NCBI RefSeq assembly: GCF_000315625.1
Contig: NW_005434666.1
Coordinates: forward strand, 276,010-340,009
Source of the DNA: Guillardia theta CCMP2712
Lineage: Eukaryota; Cryptophyceae; Pyrenomonadales; Geminigeraceae
Direction: 5' to 3'
Length of the DNA: 64,000 nucleotides
Shown in pieces: positions 34,701-49,700 of this stretch. The first letter of the stretch is position 1. Each line of letters opens with the position of its first letter. The notes under the pieces were generated by a model, which was given only the letters and a program-made list of their open reading frames with translations, searched no databases and was not told the origin of the DNA. The position numbers and the translations under genes are program-made.

Positions 34701-37700
34701 CGGCCAGACTTGAGAGGAGGACACGTTGCTGTTGAGATCAGCGTCAACAACTTCCAGGGTCAGCTGGGCTCCCGGCTGGACAGGAGCGAAACTGGGAGCG
34801 ACGATCTGACCGATCTGGATGCCATGGAGCGACAGGTTGACAACGTTATGACATTCATCTTGAGATGTCAACAAGAGGCGATCAGATGACTGGGCAGGTC
34901 CTAGGACATGGTCGTAGTGAGCGAAGGGTACCCCGGAGCCGAGGACGATACTTCCAGTGAACGTTCCTTCAGCTGCATTACTCACTTTCACGTTCACCAG
35001 CTCGCGATCAGTCCCCATGGCGCCTTCAAGTGTCAACTCGACCACCCGAGGGGTGAAGACCTGACTTGCCTTTGCTGTCTTGTCTATGATCTGGATGTTC
35101 AACAGCCCCGAGGGAGAGAACTTTTCGTTGACTATCGTCCTCCCCTCCACCTCGTTGCTGGCATTGAGCTGTATCCCCGCACAGATGAAGGTCCGGGTGA
35201 CTCGAGAGACGTTGGAAGGAGGAGAGCTGGTGAGGAGGTCGACGTACGTGCTGGTGATCACCTCGGTCTGGTTGGAAGCGAAAAGCAAGTGACTTGCTGA
35301 CGAGGCATTGGGAGCATCTGACAACTGTATCGAGCCCGTGAAGATTCCTTGAAGAGAAGATGAAGATGCAGTTTCCCGTAGGGTCAACACCTTGGAGTCC
35401 ATCACAGTCTGCTGCTGATCGTACGACCTGACAACCACATCGATGGTGTCCACGTTGACTGTTGTGTCCACATCACAATCTTGCACTGAGATGTCCAGGA
35501 AGGAGTTGAGGTTGAGGCTACTTGGTTGGGTGACGATGGCGTTGCAGTAGAGGTACACGAAGTAGCTGACACGACCCGACGGGATCACATCGTCGTAGGA
35601 GACTTCTATCCGATCCCGGGGCAGGAGCTTGCAGGTAGGATCAGTGAGAATCTTTTGAACGTCAACAAGAGCGTTGAAGGTTCCCGACACGCTATCCACT
35701 TCCAAGAGTTGGACTGTAGAGTTGCAGAACGGCTGATAGAAGCCGTAGTGATAGTAGCTGAGCAGCAGCGAGAGAGTCCTCACTGACGGAACTTTATCAG
35801 CGTCGACATCCTGGAGGATTATGTTGAAGTTGTTCACCCTCCCGATGAACGGGTCAGTTCTGAGAGTTCCTCTCTCCGCAATGTACGTCGCTAGACTCTC
35901 CACCGTGTCACTTGCAGTGCAGCGCAAACTGCAAGCACCTGCTCAGCCAGTCATGTCAGCAACAGACAGACAGCAACCAAGATCGTCGATGCCTACCTAG
36001 AGCATCGCAAATCTCTGAACACAAATTCACCGCGTTGAGAGAGCTCGTGTAGGAAGCGACGACCTTCCTCACGTGCGAATGCCCCACGTTCAGACTCCCA
36101 GCTGAGCTGGAGCAGTCAGCGCAAAGTGAGATCGAGCCTGTGTATGTCGTCGAGCAAGAAGAGGTTGACGTCAGTTCCAGAACAGCCTCTGAGAACAAAC
36201 TCGCGCTCGAGTTGTGCATGACTTTGACTGAAACATTCAACTTCGGCTGGCTCGTCTCTTTCATGTCTAAGAGCGTGATGGTCAAGGTGTCGTTCTCTCT
36301 CGCCAAAAAGGTTGAGATAGAGATCTTGCTGTCGAACGTGTAAGGGATACTCTTGGTGATAGTTCCCTGCGTCCCGTCAACCGTCCTCATGTCCTGCAAC
36401 TCCCAGATCAATTCCACCCTTGCTGCTGTCAAACACAAAGTTGCACCTGATACTTGACATCCAACGTAGCTGCCTCGGCACAAGACAACGGAAATCTAAC
36501 CTGAAGTACCTGCACGAATCTCTCAATACTTTGCCTTCACCTTCACGGACCAAAAGTCTACCTGATCCTGCTTGGCCTGAGTCCCTTGGGTCGTGTTAAG
36601 AACACCTGTGAAGACTCCACTGTCCAAATCATTCTCCAGCAGCGTCACTGACTCTGGTGAGCTAGTCTCGACATTAGAGGAGACGAGGACGGTAACTGTC
36701 TCAGCTCTGTCGGCGTCCAGGTTCGCATCCCAATCTGCAACCATGAGGTAGAGAGGGTTACCAATCTTGACCGTGGAGACAGAGTCAACCAAAGAGATCA
36801 CTCCTGTCGTGGCCTTTCTGGCCAGCCTTGTTATGGTACCCATCGATGGATCTGTGTACTTGACTGCGATGGACACCTTGCTCTGATCCACCAAGTTGAC
36901 GATGTAGTCGGCCAAGGTGAAGGTCTGCGAGAACTCGATTTGCTGGGTCACAGTCGAAAGCGTTATCTTGGTGTCCGCAAAGTACGGCGACGAGACTTGC
37001 ACAGCTGGGAAGGTGCTGGAGCCGCTGTAGTCCGCATCAATCAGGGTGATTCCGAAAGAGGTCTCGAAGATCACGATGGGGTCGATTTTTCCCTGGACAA
37101 GTAAAGCGCCAGCTGTTTTGACACTGACGGAAAGATTGTGCGGGGTGTAACACCTGCTATCACATTCATCGCCAACACCAGGAAGAAAAGGAGGAGGGAG
37201 AGGAGGAGGAGGGAGAGGAGGAGGAGATGAGAAGGATGAAGAGGAGGAGCGCAAGGAGGGGAGATGCGCAAGGAGGAGAAGGAAGAAGGAAAGGAGGAGG
37301 AGAGAAGAGTAGGGCACCTTCCCACGCATATGGACTCGTTGAGAGTGCATTGGGTCTGCTGGTTGATGTCAATCAGATTTTCTTGGCACAACTTTAGATT
37401 CGGAAGCGACGGGCAATTGTCGTTGTAGAAGATCTGCCATGGTGGAAAAAGAAGAAAGAAGCAGTCGATTCAGCAACACATCAGGAGAAGGAGACAACTT
37501 TTCACATTCAGCGTATCTCCCTCAAGCACGTTGACAACGCCGTCGTCAGCAAGCCCCAGCGTCGAGGACCGAAACGTGTTCAGGACTCCGGTGAAATTTC
37601 CTGCAGTTGATTTGCTCAGCTTGGTTGGAGGCAGGGCCAAGACGAAATACCTGTAGACACGCCGACTTCAACCAAGTTCAAGTGCTCCACTCCCTCCCCG

Positions 37701-40700
37701 TATCTACTGGACGTCACTAGCACTTGTACCATGTCCTTCTGGAGCTGGAGACGTGGCTTGTCAAACAGGAACGTGAAACTCCTCGTTGTCAATCCTCACC
37801 GGGTCTGCGTTCCTGTCCGCGTCGACGACAGTGATGGTGAAGGATGTCCCTGCTGCGACCGACTGATACGCCGATGACAAGTTGCCGATGGTGCATGAAG
37901 TTAGGAAGACGCTCATGTTTGCTCTGGGTGCAAAGTCTACAGGAAAAGGCAGCACAGTTACGAGAAGAACCACAGTGTTGACTGTTACCGTAATACTGTA
38001 CCGTAGCCTTGTAGCTAGGAACAAATGGCTCGATGATACCGTTGAAAGGAATCTGAGATGTCCACCAATCAGTGCTCTATCTTGCCAAAGACAGGATTCG
38101 ACCGCTAAGGAGCCAGTTCCCGTGATCACAAGGCCGGTGAACACTCCTGTGTTGACCCCTGTCTCGGTAGCATACAGGTACTCCTTGTCTCCCGGCAAGG
38201 GATAGTCCGTGGACACCCAGAGGATCTCTGACGTGTTTGAAATCACATCAACCTGGTCGGCGTTGTGGTTCATGTCCGCGTCCAGGACTGTGATGACGGC
38301 CGTCTGGCCCCTGACTATCCTGTTGGGCAGCATGAGCGACAACGCAGAGCACAAGGAAACCTTACGCGCTCGATGACAGGACCAGTCTGGCCCTCGTGTA
38401 GAGGGTGACCGTTTGCACGATCGTGTCGGATGGGATGTCATCTTTGTAGGTGACCTGACGGGTAAAGGAGTTAGGAGCTCAACGTTGAGGTCATGAGGTG
38501 TCGAGAAGAGCTCAACGTTCAGTGTCAAGAAGCCAAGAGAACAGAAGGATCACACAACACTCTGACTCGAGGAAGACGAGGAGATCAAAACTCACAGTCA
38601 CTGTATCTCCTGCCTGGCAACCAGACAGCGCATTTGGCGTGTTTGTGTCAGAGAGAAGGAGAGACCCTGTGAAGATTCCAGCCGACAACCCGATCTCCTT
38701 CAAGGTCACTGTGATAGCGTCTGAAACAGGCACCTTGTCCACGAAGATCAGCACAGTGTCTGCAAGGTTGGGGTTGCGATCAAGGTCAGAATCTTGAAGG
38801 GTGATGGAGAGGTAGTCATTCAGAGCAGGAAGGGCTGGTGCCAGGCTCAGCTTTCCTCTGGTTGCAACGCGAATCTTCTTCATCCTCGTCTTTCTTGGCC
38901 GCTGGTCTTGATACTCCACTGTGAGAATATCTCCTTCCAGCACGTTCAAGACGCCGTCGTAGCTCCTCCCTCTGCTCGCATCCAGCACGGTGTTGATGTA
39001 TCCCACGAATGTCCCAGCTGTTGTGCAACTAGTGCACTTCTGCAGTGTTGCCGACTCCTGCTCCGAGTCCTTGCTCGTGCTCAAGGAGACTGCGAGCGTG
39101 TTGGCCGTGACATCCTTGTCCATCAGGGAGATCGACAGGGTGGATCCAGCGAGCAATATCGGGTAGGTAGGATCCAGACTTCCGGCATCGCTTGCGGTGG
39201 ACTGAGTCTCCTGCACCAAGCGAGCTGTCAAGGGATATGGAGAGGAGGAGCGACGGGTGTTGGAGGACGAGGAAGGGAAATTTGGAGGAGGAAGGGAAGT
39301 TACCTTGGCAGCGCTGGGATAGCTGGCTACAAGGACATCGGAGTAAGAGGTCAGGGTAACGATGTTGTTGTACTTGACCACGTCAGCCAGCCCTGCGATC
39401 CTTGTGGAGATGGTACCGGTGAAGAGCGAAGAGTCGTGGCTGGTTTCCAGAAGGCTGACATTCTCGACGTCAACTTGATTCAGCACCCTGATATTGACAA
39501 GGACGACGTCGGAGATGCAGCTGTCTGTGTTGGCGGACGCATCAAAGACTGTTATCGAGACGTTCTCTCCCGCAGAAAAGAACTGTACATCTCTATCGGC
39601 CCCGAACGCACTCACATTGGGCTGGTCGATCATTCTGACGTAGGCCTCTGCCAGGCCTCCCCCAGCATGATTGACCGGTCCCTTGTAGGAGAAGCGATAG
39701 AGGGAGGGGGTAGAGAAGCTGGTGGTATCTAAGACCGACGTGAACTGAGAAGAGTTGTAGTTGGTCTCAGTTAGGCGCAGCTCTTGTACCGCTCCTCCTG
39801 TACATGTTGTTGAATCTGCAGAAGAGCAGAAGTAATATGAGCTGCCATCCGCCATGATCGATTGGTTGCAGTGCGGAAACTGAGAGGGAGAACAAAGGTA
39901 CATGTCACGGTAGGCATACAGTCGGCCCCCAAGATTGCTCTGAACGGTGAATGGGTTGTCATTCAGATCCGCATCAACAACTGTGATCGTTATGGCATTC
40001 TGAACCCTAGAGACTTGAGGAGCGAGGTCCTGGCAGGGGAAACGCGTCATAGCCTGACAACAGAAAGAGGGATACCGTTACCTTGAAGTAGCCCGTCTGT
40101 TCCGTCAAGGTCAAACTGTCTCTGACGGCGTTGGGCCCGAATGATGTCTTGTATGATGCTGACACAATGTCGCCCACTTGCAGACTTCCAAGGAACTGAG
40201 TGACATGGGGGCAGAACGGGCTGACTTTGTCGTATGGATAGAGCGATGGAGCAATCGCCCTTATAGACCCTGCGAAGTGACCTGAACTTGCGCTGGTCTG
40301 GTTCAGGTAGACTTGAAGGCTCTGCAAAGGAGGTCTCAGAAGCTCGAAAGGATGTGGCAGTGTCATCACCTGGTGCGCAGACGAGACGTTTACTCTTATA
40401 CGAGTCGCCGCTGGATCTTGAACGAGAATGTCCGCGTCGACAACTGCAAGACGTTTGACCCACAACATCTTGACTGATCAGACGAGCAAGTTTACCTGTG
40501 ATAGCGACCGTTCCTCCGATAGTCACCAGCTCCTTATTGACGACAAGACTTGCTGCTTGAGAGATGCTGACTCTCTGCTGTACTGTCCTCACCATCGTCT
40601 GATCGATGTACGTCACGATGATCTGCCCATGTTCCGGCACGTCGAACAACGTGCCAGTCTGTGTGAACACTTGTGGCCAGTGCCACATCTCCATCGTCCC

Positions 40701-43700
40701 CGTGAAGACTCCTCCGGTGTTTGCGTTCTCCTTCAGGGTCAGGTACGTGTGGGTGTCAGATTCGATGCAGATGGAGCTGGTGTAGTTGTGGAGGAGACGA
40801 CAGGAAGACAGCCGGACAGCCGTGGAGGATGTTGACGTCCAGGTTGACACGAAGTCCGGAGACTGTGAAGTGTCGAGATCGGGGTCTGTCAGGGTGATAG
40901 TGAGAGGGTCGTTGATAGAAACCAGTAGGGAAGGGCTGATGCTGAGGACCCCGCGGAACTGCAAAGCGTTGGGAGGCTGGGCAGTGACGGTCATGAAGGG
41001 AGAGGCGTCTTGATACTGCGCTATGAGGGAATAGCCCTTGCTGACTTCGATCACACCGTTCCCACGAGAGTAACTTGCATCCAACGACGCCACCGAGTTG
41101 ATGGCGGCCCTGAACTGCTGCGATGCAGGATCGTACTGCAGGGTGACTTGCTCCTGATCCTTGATCGTCGTCCCTTGCAGACTCTGAAGGGTTACCGACA
41201 CTGAAGTAAGCTTTGAAAGCACTAGGTCCGTATCCTTGACGATCAAGGTAAAAGGGTTCCCAACCACGTAGGAGTCCGAGCTGAAGGAGATGGTTCCATT
41301 CGTGGGGATGTTGAAGGAGGCGCTGGTGGCCTGCTGGGGAGAAGCGTCAAAGTAGACCGCTTGGATGAGGCTACCCTGCGCCACGAACAAGGTCCCATCG
41401 TTGGAAGTCGCGCAGCAGTCGGCTACGCTGCAGGGTAAGCAATTGCGACAGTTACAATCGGGGACGTCCAACACCTTGAGGCGGATGGTGCCTGTAAAGG
41501 TCTGCTGGTTGACTGAGATCTCAGTCAAAGTGACCGACTCCATCTCCGAGCTGCCGGACTTGTATGCGAAGACCCGGCCCGTGACTGTCTCTGCTACCTG
41601 CGGCTGTGCGTTGAGGTCTTGGTCATAGACGGTGATGGTGCAGTAGCCGGAGAGGAAGGAGGCGCAGTTGAGGTTGATCAGCCCGACGTGGCTGACATTG
41701 ACGCTGGAGCTCAAGTTCCTTGATGGGAGGGGGCGCGAGTCGAGATAGCTGATTGTGAGCCTCGACCCCTCGGGCGCATAGAAAGACCCGGCGACCTGCG
41801 TCTTGCTCGTCTTGATGGTGGCCGTGAAAACGTTTGAGTTCAGCGACGTCTCCTTGATCTGTACCAAGGAGGAGGGCAAGAAGGAGCCATCAAGGGTGAC
41901 GAAGGCGACCTCGATCGCAAGAGGATCCTTGTTAAGATCAGCATCCGTGACCAGCACCGACAGGTCGGCGCTGGGGGGGAGGATGGACGGCGCCACAGTG
42001 AGGGTAGCAGCACTGGATACCCTAAATCTGAGTGAGCTGACGACATTAGGGGGCGCGGTATCCTCGTAGACAGCTGTCAAGTACGCTCCGGGCTCTGCCG
42101 CAGCGACAAAGGACTTATCGGCTACGATGGGCACGAGGCTCCTGGTTTGGACGGAGCCGGTGAAAGTGCCTGTGTTGCCTCCGGTCTCCGTCAGAGTGAA
42201 CTGATCTCCCGTGGACAGCCACTCAATCACTCGCGCGCCGCTGGAGTTCTGGGATGGGCCGATGACGTTGACGATGACGTAGTCTGTGCCAGGAGAGATG
42301 TCCTTGTCGGAGTCTACCAGCGTCAGAGCCAGAGCTGCGTTCTCGTTGATCTGCAGGTCGCTGGTGTAAAGGAAGCCAGAGCTGTTTACGTACGTTCCAA
42401 CTTTCCGCACGACGCTGGGGAGCGGGAAGGCGTCGAAGTAGTCGATCTCGACCCTTGAGCCCTGCGGGGCCCAGAGTCGGTTGTCAGCATGCGAGTCGAC
42501 TGTCTGTGTGAGCAGGAGGCCGGTGAAGGCTCCGATGTTATCGCTGATCTCCTTCAGTTGGAGGGAGACTCGGTCGGAGGCGTTGTTCAGCAACATGACT
42601 GAGTTCCAGTCCTTATCGCACCTTTCGCTGCCGTCGTGCGCCGTGAACTGCAAGTAGCAGAAAGATGAGACGTTCACGTAGGCGAAGTCTGGAGCAGTGG
42701 CGTTGACGTTGAGGTCCTTGTCGACCACGGTGATGGACACGGTCGAGTTGGGAAGGATGTTTGTCGGGCTGAAGAAAAGCGTGCCCTTCACCGCAACTCG
42801 CGCGTCTGCCCTGACCGTCGCCGGAGGGTACTGATCCTGGTAGGTTGCAGTCACCGTGGAGTCTTGGGTGAGACCGACCAGTTGCATGCTGCCTGTGAAG
42901 ATGCTGCTGTTGACTCCTGTCTCTGTCAAGGTGACGGGGGTGGAGCCAAGTGAAGACTGGAGGACGGCTGAGCCGAAGTCAATCCCTGTCATGTTGATGT
43001 TCAGGTCAAAGTCCGACAGGATCAGCGTTGCGGTTTCATTGGTGCTGAGGATAGACGGGAGGAGTGAGAGCGTTCCGAGCGTTGCTACCTTGATGTCTAC
43101 CACCAGGTCCCGAGCAGGCGCGTCCTCGTTGTAGACCATCTTGATGAGATCCCCGGACTTGATGTCCAGCACGCCGTTGTTGTCTTCAGAGTTAAGATCG
43201 CCGTACTTGGTAAGGAGGAGCCCAGTGAAAGTTCCTTGCGAGCTGTTCAGTGAGGTCTCGAGGAGCACAACGTGCTCCTTCTCTCCCGTGTGCGCGTTCA
43301 TGACCGTCACCGTGACGTTCTCCTGCAGGAACGGCGAGCTGTTCATGTCTGCATCGGTAACAGTGATCCATAAGGAATCCGCGAGATTCATCCTCAGGGA
43401 GCAGTTGGACGTCAGTGCCCCCGGGGTTGACTGGGTGACTTTGACAACCTGCTCGACGACACGGTAGGGAGTCGGATCCGTGTACGTCACTTGTACCACG
43501 TCCCCTAGCTTGATCGAAGGGATGAGGCTGGTGGAGAGGATTGAGTCCGAGGTGCTGGTGTAGACTACACCAGTGAAGGTGGGAGAACTGGTGCTGGTCT
43601 CCGCGAGAGAGACAGATCTCGATTGGTTGCTTCTGACGTTGCGGAGGGTGACGTTAATGGTGTCAACCGCTTGCATGTTGGAGTCGCGGTCCCTGTCAGT

Positions 43701-46700
43701 GACAGTGATTCCCAGCAGGCCATCCGTCTTCAACGGGCTCAGTGACAGCAATCCTTGCGTCACTACAGAGACAGGGAGTTGGACTGTCTGCAGAGGCTTC
43801 AGGTCGGCATAAGTCAGAGTGAGAACATCTCCATAGTCGGCGGGGATGAAGGCCTTGAGGGTACCGATGCTGAGTGACCGGTTCTGCCTCATCATGTTGT
43901 ACTCGCTCGTGCTGATTGCGGTGATTACACCGACAAATTGATAGCTGCTGGCATCGTTCTTGACAAGGTCAACCTCTCCGAGAATGCCATTCTGCACGAA
44001 ACTTGCATCGAAGGCGGGGCCTGAGATTGAGGCTTTGGTGCTCAAGGCCATATTGTCTTTGTCCACGAGGTAGATGAGGGTTTCCTTCCCAAGCTCGATG
44101 TACGTCGGTGACGTGTACAGTGTTCCTAACGATGACTGAACCACTTGAACTTGTACCGTCCTCACACCATATGGAGCTAGATCCTGAGACCGTGGTATCA
44201 GCGGTGATAGCAAGTCAAGCAAACAAACAACATAATCACCGTATAAGAGAGTGTAAACGAGTTGATTCCGGTCACGTCGATCACAGGGAACTCGCTCGCT
44301 ACAGATTGTGAGGTTGCGATGTAAACATTGCCAGTGAAGACATCGCTACTTGCCGAAGTCTCTGTAAGTGTAACGGGATAGTCGCGCTGCTGTAAGGTCA
44401 TCTTGACGGTTGCTCGATCGACAACGAGGGCATCCAAGTTGAGATCAGCGTCTACCACAGCGATATACATGCTCGTGTTCAGACCCACGGGGTTGGGGAA
44501 TGACGAGATTTGCCCCACGACAGACTGGAGAACGTCCACCTCCTGCTGATGCTCGATCCTCGGAGCGAGGTCTTGATACCTGAACAGCAGCCTCGAGCCT
44601 GCTGACATCAAAGTCGACGAGCAGGCAAACTGCCCAGTAAAGAATCCTGGAGACGTCGAGTCCAGCTGGAGGGTGAGGAGGAAGCTTACAGTGCTGCCAG
44701 CGAGTATGCTCACATCGACAGGCGCATGGACGTCTTGCTTCAAGTCAAAGTCTTGCAACGAGACCTGCACGATCCCATCCAGCCCGACAGTCCTGGAAGA
44801 AACATCGAGAGTTGCGTTCGATGATGGTACCACGTATACGCTTTCAATAGCCTCCTGATGAGGAGCAGAATCGACGTACTGGCAGCTGATTGAGCTTCCG
44901 ACTGAAGTACACTCATAGAAGCCCTGAGTGTTCAGAGTGGAGGTGAAGACTCCGGAGTTGACAGATGTCTCAAGCAGCGTCACGATCAGCACCCTGTTCT
45001 CACTGCAAGTACACTCACACAGAGTTGTGTCAATTGCAAGAGGGTTCGAGTTGACATCCGCGTCAGCTACCGTGATCTCCAGAGAACTTCCAGCTTGAAG
45101 TATTTTTGGTTGCAACAGCAACGATCCAACGATGAAGACTGTAGCTTCTGAGAAGATGTACTGACAGGGACACGGATCTTCATAAGTGACTCTCACGATG
45201 TCTCCGAGCTCTGCCTCAAAGGACGGTTCTATCGAGGAGTTTCCAGTCGAGATGATGTTGAGAGTCCCATGAAACGAGAAGTTGTCTTGCCTTGCGAGCA
45301 ACAACTCCTTCAAAGCGCCGGTCCTGAGGTTTCTGACTTTGACAAGCAGGAGCTGTGCATCTAGAGCGTCCGTATCGTTGAGTTGGATGTACAAGGGCTG
45401 ACCGATTCCTACTGCTGAAGGAAACACCTGGAGGTTCCCTGTCTGACAGGACCGGAGGCTGCTGGAGATCAGCTCATAAGGAGCATGATCGCGGTACGTG
45501 AAAGTCACAGCCTGCAGATCCTCCAGCGGCGGGACTATCACAGACGCTGCCGTCTGGTTTTCGCAAGGCGAGACTTTCATCGAGTCAATGGTCCTCCGGC
45601 CAACTGACAACTCCAGCAGGAAGCGCCCAGGGTCTGCTAGACAGTCAGGAACAGGTTCAGGAACAGGTCAGCTGACCTGATACACTGCGGAGAGCCCGAT
45701 ACTGGTATGTAGCTGAAGCGGTCTGCATCAAGATAACGACATTTTCAAATTGTTCAAACGCGTCCATGTCGACAACTGTCACGGTAAAGTTCGGCCCGTA
45801 GCCGATGAAGCTGGAGGACAAGAGCAGGTTGCCTCGTTGCGACGGCAGGACTTTGACAAGCTGCTGGACTGCCATGAACGGAGCGAGATCGTCGTAGACA
45901 AGGACCAGAGTGTCTGTGTCATTCACCATCAGCATCTGCGAGAGGTTCTGATTCGGATCTGGGGTGAAACCTTCAACCATGCTGTACAATTCACCGTGGA
46001 ACTGGCCGGAGTTCACATCATCTTCAAGGAGGTACAAGATGGTGGACTTGTTTGCATTCAGGCTGGAAACCTTGACAGAGAGAATGTCCCTGTATCTATA
46101 ATAAGCACAACATGCGCAACAGAGCAGGCGGTGACCTCTGAGTCGCGTCAAGATTCTGGTCATAGTCGATCAACTGGACTGAGAGGATCGACCCCGCGTA
46201 CATCTGAGCCGAACAAGAGATCTGCCCCAAGAAGGCATTCATGACCTGAACAGACACGTCAGAGGAGGAGGATGAGGAGGAAGAGAAGAATCATGAGAAG
46301 GAGGAGGCAGGAGGAGCAGCAGACAGGAGGAGCAGGAGCAGGAGCAGGAGCAGGAGTAGGAGCGGGAGGAGAGGGCCTGACATTAGCACTATTGCGAGTG
46401 ACGGCAGGGGGGAACCGATCCAAGTAAGTCCAAGTCAGCAAGTCCCCAGCTGAGACGCCCCCAGAGAAGAAGGTGTTTGCGGGAAATGCCAAAGTCCCGG
46501 CGGAGTAGGAGGAGTCGCCAAGGAACAGGAAGCAGGAGAATTCTCCGGCGCGGGTCAGGTCCCTCAGCAAGTTCAGGCCGAGAGATCTCTCGGCGACTGT
46601 TGTCTTGATGGTCAAATTGACGGCGATAGAGCCCTCGACAACATCAAGGTCACGCACTCCAACCCTGAGCAGGGAGCAAGTGTAAAGTCAGAGAGACAAG

Positions 46701-49700
46701 GCAAGGAGGAGCAATGAGGAGCCGAGATCAAGGAGGGATGTTATGAAACTACCTCAGTACTCCTTCCGTTCTCAACCGCCTCTGGTCGATGGAAAACTTG
46801 CCAATGTCCGCAACCTTTACGGACAGGCTCGTCGAAGGGACGGTGATCATGGTTACCAACAGTGTGTCTCCTTGCACGGCAGCGATCGACTCGTACGCGT
46901 ATGCTGTGCTGACGTCACCGCCGACCTTCTCGAGCACGAAAAATGAACCTGTCAAACCCTCAACCTACAGCTCCCAGCAGACTCCCAGCAGACTTACCCG
47001 TGTAGACAGTTTGGTTCGATGCGTTCTTGACAAGCTTGATCGTGACAGCAGAAGGGTCGTCATTGACAAACACGTTCGCTCTCAGCTGGGCTTGCGACGA
47101 GTAAACGGAGTTGATGTCAACGATTAGCGAAAGGAAGATTCTGTTGCCAAGCAGTGCTGTGGAGTTGTCGCTCACCAGCCGCGGCATCGCCCTCAGCATC
47201 GTTGTTTGGGCCCTTTGCTGGATTCCAGCTGGGGTGACATCGTCATATAGGAAGGTCAGAGAAGACGAGGAGATGTTCAACGACGAGTTCGACTCTACCA
47301 GACAGCACAAGTCAGACTACAGTCCGGGATCGTTATAGACGTTACCGATGATCCAGTCGCTGCATGTTGAGCCAAGACAGTCTGAATCTTGCTTGCACAA
47401 TACTACCATGTCCACGTTGGAGCAGGAGCGAAGACCCGCATTCCCCTCATTCCCACCCTGAGCGCTGATTTTTGAAGTGAAAATTCCGGTCTGGTTGCCG
47501 GTCTCTTGGAGGACCAGGAAGTATCTCCCTCCCGCGCTGCTGTTGCTGATGTTTGCTACTTCCACCTTAACGGTGTCAACAGCAGGAGACAGGTCGCTGT
47601 CGGAGTCAAAGACGGAGACTTCGAGAGGCTGGAGCCAGTCTGCCACAGGAGGAGCAACGAGGACGCCGGGGACGGACTCGCGAGCATACAAGAAGTCTTT
47701 TATCACCGTCCCACTTTCGTCGAGGTAGACCAGCTCGACTGATGAGCCTGGAAGGACATCGAGAAAACCTGACTGGCTGGCACCCATGGCAGTCGACTCG
47801 AAACTTTGGAGGAAGCCGGAGAAAATGCCCGTGGACGGGCCCGTTTCGATCAAAGTCACGTTCTCCACGTCGCGGGTTGACGGGTTGGTGACCATGGCAC
47901 TTGCATTCTCTGTCACGGAACTTTTCCTGCCATGACGTCATCTCCTCTCAGGTCACGCGGAAGACGAGTACAACTCCTTACCGGTCGAGATTTCTGGCAG
48001 CAAGGACGACATGAATCCTTGCTCCGACCTTGAGGATGTGGTTGTACAGGAGAAACTTTCCGTTAATCTTTGCCCGGAAGAGGAACTGGCTGCGGATGGA
48101 AAAGGTAGGAGAGTTGTCTTGATAGTATGCCTGCAAGGAATATCAGCTAGAAGATTTCCGTTTTGCATGTCATACCGCAATGACATTCCCTGGTGTAACC
48201 ACAACCAAATTCTCACCACCTGGCACCCTAGAGATGTTGGTGACGCTTTCAGCTGCGATGGTCTGGAAGGTCCCAGTGAAAGTCGAGCTGTCCTGTGAAG
48301 ACTCTGTGAGGATCACTTGGTACAAACTCTCATCAGGAGCAGCCGACACCACAGCAGAGGCCTGCTCTGTCTGCGAGGGATGCTCGTTGAGATCAGGATC
48401 CCAGACCGAGATCGTGAGCGTAGTCCCCACGTCAAAGGCACAGATCTCCTCTGATTGGTAAAGAAAACAATCTGATGACCCTGATAGCGCGACATTCCCC
48501 ACGTTGGAGGAATAGACGTGAAAGGACTGGAACAGCGAGTCGTAGCCTGTGTTGTGGACCAGCTGGAGGAGGTCGCCAGCCCTGGCTGGGATGACATTTG
48601 AGTTCGGAGTGAACTGAGCGGCACAGTCCCGTAGTTCATCTATGATCTTGACTTGGCCTGAGAAGGTCAGGCAGCCACCAGAGCAGTTCCTAGCAAGAGA
48701 GACGTCGGAAGTGAAAGTCTGCACGCCTTTGCGGAGGATGGAGATCTGGACGGGGATGGAACCGTTCGAGGCGGCAGCAGGAGCGCTGAAATATTCCACC
48801 CCAACGTCCAGGAAGCCCTCCAACCTCAACTTCTCCTTAAACCCTCGGGGACGCGCAGAGAAAACCGGCTGGAGCTCTCTTTGCACAGTCTGGACGAAGG
48901 AGACTGACTGATATGGAGCAGAATCTTGATAGTTCAGAGTGAAGTTCCTCCCTGCCTCCACCAGGAGCTCCACTGTGGAACCTTGGGGATAAATGCAGGT
49001 TGCCATGCCAGTGTCTCTCAGGAGAAGGGTCCCTGCAAAGTACTGCGGCTCCTGCTGGCTTCTCCTGAGGAGGATGGTGCAGTTTGACAGAGGAGAAGAG
49101 ACGGAGACGGAGACGGAGTCCTCGAGGACGTCAAGGCCGAAGAGGCGGATAGAGACTTTGTCTCCCAGGCGAGGAGATGGGGGAGAGATGAAGAAGACCG
49201 ATTGCGCGGAAGCTGCGACAGAGGTTGAGTTGCTGAAGACAACTGGCTGCGGCATCGAAGAGTTGTACTCCACCGTCAAGTTGGATCCAACAGGGAGAGT
49301 TTGAGAGCCTCCGATCTGATAGAGGTCGAAGAATGCAGTGAGAGACGGAGGACTCGTATGGTCTGCGGTCAACAGGACTTGTTCGCTCCGATTGAGGTAA
49401 CTCAACGTGACGAAAGGTTTTGTGACATTTCTGCTGTCTTGCAGCAACCTCAAGTATTGTTGATCGAACACCTGGATCATCATTCGCCCAGCAAACTGCA
49501 CGTGCTGAAGCACAATTTTCACCCTAGGGAAGTACTGTACTGTGCGGACGATGACGTGATTGAACGGCGACACGTCCATGTAGGTAACACTGATCGTATG
49601 CCCCGTGGCAGTCTGCAAGCTGTGACTCAGGACCTGGTCATAGCCAACGGTCGCCGTGAAGACTCCAGTTGACAGTCCAGTCTCAACAAGCTTGACAACG

